From positions 1 through 23,864 of the forward strand of contig CAZYWA010000049.1 of the NCBI GenBank assembly GCA_964650975.1: a stretch of 23,864 nucleotides of DNA. The letters are read 5' to 3'. The notes under the pieces are model-generated. The model saw nothing but the letters and a program-made list of their open reading frames with translations, was not told where the DNA came from and searched no databases. Positions 15,034 to 21,541 of this stretch are shown one piece after another. The DNA is from CAZYWA01 sp964650975 [NCBI: uncultured bacterium] (lineage in GTDB: Bacteria; JADJOY01). The position numbers and the translations under genes are program-made. Within the stretch, counting starts at the first letter, position 1, and each line of letters opens with the position of its first letter.

Positions 15034-17201
15034 TTGCCGAGCGCGATCGCGGCGTGCTCGATCTCGTCTTCGGAGAGCAGCACCAGGTTGGCGGCGTCGG
15101 CGAGCGGGATGTACGAATCGGCGGAGCTCACGCGCGCGTAGCGCTTGCCGCGGAAGCTCGGGTCCTCGAGCAGCGCGGCGGCGATGGCTTCGGCGACGTT
15201 CCCCGAGCGGCGGCATTCGTCGACCACCAGCACCGCGTCGCAGGCGAGCGCATGCGCGCGGATCGAATCGACCGGCAGCGGCGCGATCCAGCGCAGGTCC
15301 ACCACGCGCGCATCGATGCCGCGGACCTCGAGCCGCCGCTTCACGCGCAGGCTCATCGGCACGCCGTTGCCGTAGGTGAGGATGCAGAGATCGGTGGCGC
15401 GCTCGTCGTAAACGCCGACTTCCCCGAGGAGTATGGCCTCGTGCTGCGCGGGGAACGGGAACGACCAGAGGCCGTCGCCCGGCTCGTGGAGGTCCTTGAC
15501 CGGATAGAGCGCGATCGGCTCGACGATCACGCTCACCCGCCCGTCCACCCGCGCGTGCGCGAGCAGCGTGCGCAGCATGCGCACCGCGTCGTCGCCGCGG
15601 CTCGGCACCGCCACGATCACGCCGGGGAGGTCGCGCAAGACCGCCAGCGAGTCGTCGTTGTGGAAGTGGCCGCCGAATCCCTTCTGGTAACCGAGCCCGG
15701 CGACCCGCACCACCATCGGATTGTGGAGCTGGCCCCTCGAGAAAAAGCTCAGCGTCGCGGCCTCGCCGCGCAGCTGATCCTCCGCGTTGTGCAGGTAAGC
15801 GAGGAACTGGATCTCGGGCACCGGGAGCAAGCCCATCTGACCGGCGCCGATTGCCAGGCCGAGGATGGTCTGCTCGTCGAGCAGCGTGTTGAAGACGCGG
15901 GCGGCGCCGAAGGTCTTCCAGAGCCCCGCCGTGACTCCGTAAACACCGCCTTTTTGCGCCACGTCCTCGCCGAACACCAGCATCGAATCGTGCTTGCGCA
16001 TCAGATCGTGCAAGCCCTCGCGAATCGCGAGTCCCATGGGTTTGGGCCGATCGGCGTTCTCGGGCGGCGGGGCGTAGCCGCTTCGTCTCGCCTCGCTCCT
16101 GACCAGCTCCGGGCGAGAGGGTGCGATGGAGGCGATCACCTCTTCGCGCGTGCGCAGCTTGGGCCGAGCGACGGCCCGTCGCGACGCGGCGAGCACGCGC
16201 TCCTGCGCCCGGTCGATCCGCGCCGCGAGCTCGCCTCGGGTGACGATCCCAGCGTCCAGCAGCGCCTGCGCCGCGAGCGCGACCGGATCGCGCTCCTCCG
16301 CTGCGGCAAGCTCGGCGGCGTTGCGGTACTCGGTGTCGAGGTCGGAGCCGGCGTGACCCCACAGCCGCTCGGTCCGCAGATGGAGGAACGCGGGCGACCG
16401 GGTGGCGCGCACGTGAGCAACGGCGGCCGAGCTCACATCGAGCGCCGCGCTCAGGTCGGAACCGTCGGCCGCGAAGTAGCGGAGCTGCGGGAACGCTTGC
16501 ATGCGACCGGCCACCCAGCCCGCGGGTGTGCGCACCGAGATCCCGAGGCCGTTGTCCTCGCACACGAACAGCACCGGAGCGGGCACACGCTGGAACCCGG
16601 TCCACGACGCGGCGTTGAGCGCGCCCTGCGACGTCGAATGGTTGAGCGACGCATCGCCGAACGAGCACAGCACGATGGCGTCGGCGGGTGCCTGCTCGCG
16701 TCCCAGCCGCCGTGCGCGATCGAGCGCCACCGCCATGCCCACCGCTTTCGGCAGATGCGAGGCGATGGTCGAGGTCTGCGGTGGAATCCCCAGCGGCACC
16801 GAGCCGAACACCTTGTGTCGGCCGCCGCTGATCGGGTCGTCGGCGCTCGCCGCGAGCGACAGCAAGAGATCGTAGACCGGGTCGATCGACGGGTACTGGC
16901 GTGCCCGCTCCACGAAGAAGGCGGCCGAGCGGTAGTGCAGGAGCGCCGGATCGGTAGTGCGGGTGAGGCGACCGAGGACCGCGTTCCCTTCGTGGCCGGC
17001 CGAGCAGATCGTGTAGAAGCCCTGACCGCGCGCGCGCAGCTCGTGGGACTCGACGTCGACGAGCCGCGCCAGGAGCTGCGAGTCGAAGAGCTCGAGCGCC
17101 GCCCCACGGTCGAGGCCGAGCGCCGGCGCGGCGACGCGCGCTCGGCCCGAGACGATGCCGCGCAACCGCTCGATCGAGGCGCGCGCGCGATCGAGGGACA
17201 T
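15030..17201 (-). CDS. Fused alpha-beta thiamine-dependent 2-oxoacid dehydrogenase E1
   Basis: In this 723-aa protein both E1 halves are in one chain. Residues about 30-345 are the alpha-type, thiamine-diphosphate-binding half: the motif begins G-D-A-S-L-N-H at 182 and ends E-D-N-G-L-G-I-S around Asn217; the usual third residue Gly is Ala. Residues about 388-720 are the beta-type transketolase half, with G-E-D-V-A-Q-K-G-G-V-Y-G-V-T and the catalytic Glu443 in L-L-D-E-Q-T-I-L-G, P-V-P-E-I-Q-F, then the C-terminal transketolase domain. The enzyme should decarboxylate a 2-oxoacid and pass the acyl group to a lipoyl E2. It is the second E1 of this operon, 20 nt after the XRE-cupin gene, and overlaps the SGNH gene by 4 nt. 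Substrate is undetermined; branched-chain or related oxoacids are likely. No clear ribosome site precedes ATG 17201. Confidence 0.92.
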   Translation of the reverse strand: MSLDRARASIERLRGIVSGRARVAAPALGLDRGAALELFDSQLLARLVDVESHELRARGQGFYTICSAGHEGNAVLGRLTRTTDPALLHYRSAAFFVERARQYPSIDPVYDLLLSLAASADDPISGGRHKVFGSVPLGIPPQTSTIASHLPKAVGMAVALDRARRLGREQAPADAIVLCSFGDASLNHSTSQGALNAASWTGFQRVPAPVLFVCEDNGLGISVRTPAGWVAGRMQAFPQLRYFAADGSDLSAALDVSSAAVAHVRATRSPAFLHLRTERLWGHAGSDLDTEYRNAAELAAAEERDPVALAAQALLDAGIVTRGELAARIDRAQERVLAASRRAVARPKLRTREEVIASIAPSRPELVRSEARRSGYAPPPENADRPKPMGLAIREGLHDLMRKHDSMLVFGEDVAQKGGVYGVTAGLWKTFGAARVFNTLLDEQTILGLAIGAGQMGLLPVPEIQFLAYLHNAEDQLRGEAATLSFFSRGQLHNPMVVRVAGLGYQKGFGGHFHNDDSLAVLRDLPGVIVAVPSRGDDAVRMLRTLLAHARVDGRVSVIVEPIALYPVKDLHEPGDGLWSFPFPAQHEAILLGEVGVYDERATDLCILTYGNGVPMSLRVKRRLEVRGIDARVVDLRWIAPLPVDSIRAHALACDAVLVVDECRRSGNVAEAIAAALLEDPSFRGKRYARVSSADSYIPLADAANLVLLSEDEIEHAAIALGK

Positions 17202-17221
17202 GGTTTACGGGGCGTCCACGC

Positions 17222-17851
17222 TCATTCGCGGAAGGCGCGGCCGAGCAGATTCTCGGGGGCCGCGCGCCGTCCCTGCGCGACGCACGCGATGAGCCGTGCC
17301 GGTCCGCCCTCGAGCGCATGCAGCGTGTGCGGCAGCCGCGAGTCGTAATAGATCGCATCACCCGGTCCCAGCCGGTACACCTCGCCTCCCACTCCCACCT
17401 CGAGCCGGCCCGAGAGCACGAACAGGAACTCCTCGCCGTCGTGCGCCGAGTGCGGGAAGGCGCCGTCGCCGAGCGGCGGCACCTCGACCAGGAACGGCTC
17501 CATCAGCTTCTCGGTGAGGCGGTGCGAGAGCGCCTGGTAGCGGTAGTTGAGGCTCTCGCCGGCCTCGGTCCGCGGCTGGACCGCCCAGCGCTCGCTGGCG
17601 CGCACCACCTCGATCCGCGCCTCGGCGTCGCTCTCGGTCTGGAAGAAACGGCTGATCGACACGTCGAGCGCCGTCGCGATCCGCAGCAGCTCGCCGATGG
17701 GCGGTTCGGCGATCGAGGTCTCGTACGCATGCAGGCGGCTCTCCGCGAGGCCCGCGGCGACCGCGAGCTCGTGCATGGAGCGCGCGCGCTCCTCGCGCAA
17801 GCGCTGGATCTTCGCGCCCACGGCCAGCTTCAGGAAGTCTTCGTCGAGCAT
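17222..17851 (-). CDS. XRE-family transcriptional regulator with cupin sensor domain
   Basis: This 209-aa protein has an N-terminal helix-turn-helix of the Cro/C1 type at about 11-70 (K-I-Q-R-L-R-E-E-R, H-E-L-A-V-A-A-G-L, L-L-R-I-A-T-A-L-D-V-S-I-S-R-F-F). A C-terminal cupin barrel lies at about 118-193, with H-S-A-H-D-G-E-E-F (His134, His137, Glu141 as likely metal or ligand contacts) and R-L-P-H (His175). XRE-cupin proteins are usually small-molecule-responsive repressors or activators of adjacent metabolic genes. Start at ATG 17851, two nt after the E2 stop; a much longer open frame upstream is only the shadow of E2/E1-beta. Being inside the operon, it probably controls it. The palindrome at 21514-21541 is a candidate site. 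The effector may be a branched-chain oxoacid, acyl-CoA or related compound, which is inference. Confidence 0.9.
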   Translation of the reverse strand: MLDEDFLKLAVGAKIQRLREERARSMHELAVAAGLAESRLHAYETSIAEPPIGELLRIATALDVSISRFFQTESDAEARIEVVRASERWAVQPRTEAGESLNYRYQALSHRLTEKLMEPFLVEVPPLGDGAFPHSAHDGEEFLFVLSGRLEVGVGGEVYRLGPGDAIYYDSRLPHTLHALEGGPARLIACVAQGRRAAPENLLGRAFRE

Positions 17852-17853
17852 GG

Positions 17854-19260
17854 TCAGGATCCTCCCTCGAGCACATCGGGGAAGTCGGCGTTCTCGAGGA
17901 TTCGCCGCAGATCCTCGACGAAACGCGCGCAGTGATAGCCGTCGGCGATCCGGTGGTCGACGCTCATCGACAGGTTCATCACCTGGCGCGGCACCAGCGC
18001 GTCGCCGACGTAGCGTGGCAGCCGCCGGATCGCGTTGACGCCCAGGATCGCGGCTTCCGGATGGTTCACGATGGGCGTCGACACGATTCCGCCCAGCTTG
18101 CCGAGCGAGGTGACGGTGAACGTGCCTCCGCGCACCTCCTCGGGCTTGAGCCGTCCGTCGCGGGCCCGAGTGGCGAGGTCGGCGATTCGCGCCGCGAGTG
18201 CCGCGGTGTCGAGCGCCGTTGCATCGTGGATCACGGGCACGATCAGGCCGTCGTCGGTCGCCACCGCGACGCCGAGATGGATCGGCGTCTTGAGCACCAG
18301 CTCGCCGCGCTCGTCGTCGAGGCTGGCGTTGAGCGTCGGATGCGCGGGAAGGGCGCGCACCACGGCGCGGGCGATGAACGCGAGAGGAGAGAGCGCGGGC
18401 TCGCCGCCGGACGCGCCGAGCCGTTCGCGCCGCGCCATCAGCTCGGTCAGGTCGATCTCCTCGACGTAGCTGAAGTGAGCCGTGCGCCGCCGCGCCTCGA
18501 TCAGGTGCCGGGCGATGCTGCGCCGCACTCCGCGCAGCGGCACGCGCTTCCAGCCGTCGGGGTCGCGCGGTGGCTCGCCGGTGCCGGTGGGCGCTGGCTC
18601 CGCGTCGGGTTGGGAATCGAACGGGGCCGAGCGCGCCGGGCGGGCGGCGGCGCCTTCGGCGGTCGCCCGCTCGACGTCGCGTCGCATGATGCGCCCACCC
18701 GGTCCGGTGCCGGCGACCCGCTCCAGATCGACGCCGAGGCGCTGTGCCAGATCTCGCACGGCGGGCACCGATTGCACCCCTCCGCGGGCCATGGCCGCGC
18801 TCGCACGCTGGCCGGACACGGGTCGCGCCGGCATCGCCGGAGGATGGTTCTCGGCGCCCGGTGGAGCAGGAGCAGCGGGCTCCTTGCTCGCGCGCGCTTT
18901 CGTTTGCCGCGGCGGTGCTGCGACTGCGTTCGTGGCGGGTGCCGGGTCCGAGGATGGCGCTGGAGCCGTCGTCTTGGCCTTCGAGGTCGTCGCCTCGCTG
19001 GCCTTCGGCGGCGTCGCATCGGCCGCCCCGTCGTCGATCTCGATGAGCACCTCGCCCACCTTGACGACTTCGCCCTCCCGGAAAAAGCGCCGGTGCACCC
19101 GGCCCGCCACCGGCGACGGGATCTCGAACGAGGCCTTGTCGGTCATGAGCTCGACCAGCGGCTGGTCGAGCGCCACCGACTCGCCGTCCGCGACCTTCCA
19201 TTCCACGACCTCGGCCTCGACGACACCTTCGCCGATGTCGGGCAGCTTGAACCGGTACAT
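17854..19260 (-). CDS. bkdB: Dihydrolipoamide acyltransferase E2 of a branched-chain 2-oxoacid dehydrogenase complex
   Basis: This 468-aa protein has a lipoyl domain at 1-77, with the lipoylated Lys42 in M-T-D-K-A-S. A long Ala/Pro/Lys-rich flexible linker (78-160) follows, then a peripheral-subunit-binding domain at about 163-198 (V-P-A-V-R-D-L-A, G-x-G-P-G-G-R-I-x-R-x-D-V). A second linker leads to the catalytic acyltransferase core at about 238-465, with the active-site D-H-R-I-A-D-G (His436, Asp440). It passes the acyl group from E1 to CoA at the core of the complex. There is a single lipoyl domain, as is usual for branched-chain E2. Start at ATG 19260, 35 nt after the E1-beta stop. The E3 needed to reoxidise the lipoyl group is not in the window. 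Assignment to branched-chain rather than pyruvate substrates rests mainly on the adjacent E1 genes. Confidence 0.94.
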   Translation of the reverse strand: MYRFKLPDIGEGVVEAEVVEWKVADGESVALDQPLVELMTDKASFEIPSPVAGRVHRRFFREGEVVKVGEVLIEIDDGAADATPPKASEATTSKAKTTAPAPSSDPAPATNAVAAPPRQTKARASKEPAAPAPPGAENHPPAMPARPVSGQRASAAMARGGVQSVPAVRDLAQRLGVDLERVAGTGPGGRIMRRDVERATAEGAAARPARSAPFDSQPDAEPAPTGTGEPPRDPDGWKRVPLRGVRRSIARHLIEARRRTAHFSYVEEIDLTELMARRERLGASGGEPALSPLAFIARAVVRALPAHPTLNASLDDERGELVLKTPIHLGVAVATDDGLIVPVIHDATALDTAALAARIADLATRARDGRLKPEEVRGGTFTVTSLGKLGGIVSTPIVNHPEAAILGVNAIRRLPRYVGDALVPRQVMNLSMSVDHRIADGYHCARFVEDLRRILENADFPDVLEGGS

Positions 19261-19295
19261 GCGGGCGGTGACTCCGTCGACGATCGGGTGATTGG

Positions 19296-20279
19296 TCAGT
19301 ACTCGATGGTCTCGACGACCGCGCGCGCGATCCGGTCGGCGCTCGGCAAGTAGTGCTCTTCGAGCGTGTAGGGAAACGGCGTGTCGAATCCGGCGACGCG
19401 CCTGAGCGGAGCCTCCAGCTTGTCGAACGTCGCGGCCTGCACCGCCGCCACCAGCTCGGCGCCGAACCCACAGGTCTGCGGCGCTTCGTGCGCGACCACC
19501 ATTCGTCCGGTGTTTCGCACCGAGCGCGCGACGGTGGGCAAGTCGTAAGGAGCAATGCTCTGCAGGTCGATGACCTCGACGTCGTAACCCTCGCCCTCCG
19601 CGAGGGCGGCGGCCTCGAGCGCCTGTGTCAGCATCGCGCCCCATGCGACCAGCGTGACGTCGGTGCCGCGCCGCACCACGCGCGCCCGCTCGAGCGGCAG
19701 CGTGTAGTAGTCGAGCGGCACCTCACGGCGTCCGGCGCGATAGAGCCGCTTGGGCTCGAAGAAGATCACCGGGTCGTGGGATTCGAGCGCGCCCAGCAGC
19801 AATCCCTTGGCTTCGTACGGGCCCGACGGGATCACCACGCGTAATCCGGGCGTGTGCGCGAAGTACGCCTCTGGGCTTTGCGAGTGATAGTGACCGCCGT
19901 GGATTCCCCCGCCGTAAGGCGCACGGATCAGCACCCGCGGTGCGTACTGGCCGCCCGAGCGGTAGCGGTACTTGGCGAGCTCGTTCACGATCTGATCGAA
20001 GGCCGGGAAGATGAAATCGGCGAACTGCACCTCGGCGATGGGATGGAGTCCCGCGAGCGCCATGCCGATCGCCATCCCCACGATCCCGGCCTCGGCGAGC
20101 GGCGCGTCGAACACGCGCTCGGAGCCGTACTTCTGCTGGAGTCCCTGGGTCACGCGGAAGACGCCGCCGAAGAGCCCGACGTCTTCTCCGGTGATCACGG
20201 CCGTGTCGTCTCGCTCCAGGTAGAGATCGAGCGCCTGGTTGAGCGCCTGGATCATGTTCATCTGCTGCGTTTCGGGCAT
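19296..20279 (-). CDS. bkdA2: Branched-chain 2-oxoacid dehydrogenase E1, beta subunit
   Basis: This 327-aa protein forms the alpha2-beta2 E1 with its neighbour and carries the general-acid glutamate. Visible: G-E-D-V-G-L-F-G-G-V-F-R-V-T (31-44), R-V-F-D-A-P-L-A-E-A-G-I-V-G with Glu63, E-V-Q-F-A-D-F-I-F-P-A-F-D-Q, N-E-L-A-K-Y-R-Y-R-S-G-G, G-G-H-Y-H-S-Q-S-P-E-A-Y-F-A-H and I-F-F-E-P-K-R-L-Y-R-A. The last four are very close to the mitochondrial branched-chain E1-beta pattern and set it apart from pyruvate E1-beta. The C-terminal transketolase domain is complete. Start at ATG 20279; the alpha gene ends 8 nt upstream. Length is normal for the family. Confidence 0.95.
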   Translation of the reverse strand: MPETQQMNMIQALNQALDLYLERDDTAVITGEDVGLFGGVFRVTQGLQQKYGSERVFDAPLAEAGIVGMAIGMALAGLHPIAEVQFADFIFPAFDQIVNELAKYRYRSGGQYAPRVLIRAPYGGGIHGGHYHSQSPEAYFAHTPGLRVVIPSGPYEAKGLLLGALESHDPVIFFEPKRLYRAGRREVPLDYYTLPLERARVVRRGTDVTLVAWGAMLTQALEAAALAEGEGYDVEVIDLQSIAPYDLPTVARSVRNTGRMVVAHEAPQTCGFGAELVAAVQAATFDKLEAPLRRVAGFDTPFPYTLEEHYLPSADRIARAVVETIEY

Positions 20280-20287
20280 GGCGGCGC

Positions 20288-21430
20288 TCAGGGGACTTCG
20301 TGGCCCGGCTCCGCGGACCGTGTCCGCCAGTAACGCAGGTATTCCTCGCGTTGCTCCGCGAGCTGGGGACCGACCGCTTCGAGCACGTCGTCGAAGAGCG
20401 TCTCGACCGGCGGCGGTGGGTGGCGCTCGCACTCGGCCAGCGTGTCGGTGACGCGTTTCTCCCACAGGCTCGTGGCCTGCTGCTCCTGTTCGTCGGGCCA
20501 GAGCCCGCGCCAGCGCGCGTGGCGTCGCAGGCGCTCGAGGGGATCGACGCGGTTCCACTCCTCCGCCTCGGCGTCCGAGCGGTAGGCACTCGGATCGTCG
20601 GCGGTCGAATGTGGCCCCATGCGATACGTGAGCGCCTCGATCAGCACCGGCCCGCCGCCGGCGCGCGCGCGGTCGACGGACTGTCGGAGCACGTTCACCA
20701 CCGCGAGCAGGTCGTTGCCGTCCACCTGGTAGCCGGGGAATCCGTATCCGGTGGCGCGCTCGGCCAAGCTTTCCGCGGCGGTTTGCACCGATTCCGGCGT
20801 CGAGATCGCGTAGCCGTTGTTGCGGATCACGTAGATCGCCGGCACCCAGAACGCACCGCTGAAGTTGAGTGCCGTGTGGAAGTCGCCCTGCGATGCGGTG
20901 CCCTCGCCCAGAAAGGCGAGCGCCACGTTGCCGGTCTTCTTGAGCTTCGCCGCGTACGCGAATCCGCATGCGTGAGGCAGCTGCGTGCCGACCGGGCTCG
21001 AGATCGACGGGATGCCCCAGTCGCGGAAGCAGTAGTGCACCGGCATCTGGCGCCCCAGGCAGAGGTCGCGACTGTTGCCGATCAGCTGGTTGAAGATCAG
21101 CGTCAGCGGCACGCGGCGCCACAAGAGGCAGCCGAGCTCGCGGTAGCTCATGAAGATCGGGTCGAGGGGCCTGAGGCACGCCGAGGCGCCGATGATGGTT
21201 GCTTCCTCGCCGCGGCTCGTCATGTAAAAGCCGAGCCGCCCTTGCCGCTGCAGCATCTGCAGCCGGCGGTCGAGCACCCGGTTGAGCACCATGGTGTCGA
21301 GCACCGCGGCGAGCTCGTCGTCCGAGAGCACCGCGCGGAGCGGGTCCGGACAGCTGCCGTCCTCGTTGAGGATCGAGAACGGGATCTCGCTCGGCGGAAT
21401 CGCCGACGAACGGCTCACGGGTCCGGTCAC
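20288..21430 (-). CDS. bkdA1: Branched-chain 2-oxoacid dehydrogenase E1, alpha subunit
   Basis: This 380-aa protein binds thiamine diphosphate and decarboxylates branched 2-oxoacids from Val, Leu and Ile breakdown. The cofactor motif runs from G-E-G-T-A-S-Q-G-D-F (175) to R-N-N-G-Y-A-I-S (Asn204/205). R-Q-G-R-L-G-F-Y-M-T-S-R-G-E-E-A (62-77) and Y-R-M-G-P-H-S-T-A-D-D-P-S-A-Y-R (269-284) are hallmarks of the branched-chain type; the Ser275 region matches the loop that is phosphorylated in the mammalian enzyme, although bacteria generally lack that control. Start at GTG 21430 is supported by GAGGAG (21436-21441) five nt upstream; the open frame continues upstream without a ribosome site. It is the first gene of the nine-gene run, opposite the divergent glycosyltransferase. 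Confidence 0.95.
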   Translation of the reverse strand: MTGPVSRSSAIPPSEIPFSILNEDGSCPDPLRAVLSDDELAAVLDTMVLNRVLDRRLQMLQRQGRLGFYMTSRGEEATIIGASACLRPLDPIFMSYRELGCLLWRRVPLTLIFNQLIGNSRDLCLGRQMPVHYCFRDWGIPSISSPVGTQLPHACGFAYAAKLKKTGNVALAFLGEGTASQGDFHTALNFSGAFWVPAIYVIRNNGYAISTPESVQTAAESLAERATGYGFPGYQVDGNDLLAVVNVLRQSVDRARAGGGPVLIEALTYRMGPHSTADDPSAYRSDAEAEEWNRVDPLERLRRHARWRGLWPDEQEQQATSLWEKRVTDTLAECERHPPPPVETLFDDVLEAVGPQLAEQREEYLRYWRTRSAEPGHEVP

Positions 21431-21513
21431 GCGCGCTCCTCGTCGGCGGGCTACCGCGGCCGCCTCTCCTGAGTTTACGCGGTTTCGCGGCGCGTGCGCC
21501 GGATGGACGGAGC

Positions 21514-21541
21514 GACCGCGCGACGCTAGCGTCTCGCGGTC
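21514..21541. promoter_or_regulatory. 28-bp palindrome between the bkd operon and the divergent glycosyltransferase gene
   Basis: Arms GACCGCGCGACGCT and AGCGTCTCGCGGTC match at 13 of 14 positions with no spacer; the central 12 bp are a perfect palindrome. It ends exactly at the base before ATG 21542 and lies 84-111 bp upstream of the bkdA1 GTG, within a 111-bp spacer. No T-run follows, so it is not a terminator. The best reading is a dimer-binding operator, possibly for the operon's own XRE-cupin protein. As RNA it could also fold over the glycosyltransferase start. Confidence 0.65.

Larger units (their letters stand above)
8061..21430 (-). other. Putative nine-gene operon: bkdA1-bkdA2-bkdB-XRE/cupin-fused E1-SGNH-GT-SGNH-NPCBM
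   Basis: All nine genes lie on the minus strand with gaps of 8, 35, 2, 20, -4, 32, 16 and 1 nt in transcription order. No terminator-like hairpin with a T-run was seen inside. The 4-nt ATGA overlap joins the metabolic half to the envelope half. One transcript is therefore likely, although internal promoters in the 32-35-nt gaps cannot be excluded. Confidence 0.65.

Noticed and set aside
14088-17348. 1086-codon plus-strand open frame opposite the fused E1
   Set aside because: It is antisense to a clear enzyme gene; composition is that of a high-GC shadow, with no motif and no ribosome site.
15034-17361. Minus-strand open frame continuous upstream of the SGNH gene, making a 1490-residue reading
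   Set aside because: This upstream part is Arg/Ala-rich, lacks domain structure and lies in another frame over the fused E1 gene. The ATGA overlap at 15030-15033 gives the real start.
17852-19555. Long open frame leading into the XRE-cupin gene, suggesting a 777-residue protein
   Set aside because: The part before ATG 17851 lies in another frame over E2 and E1-beta and is low-complexity Arg-rich. The regulator is of normal size without it.
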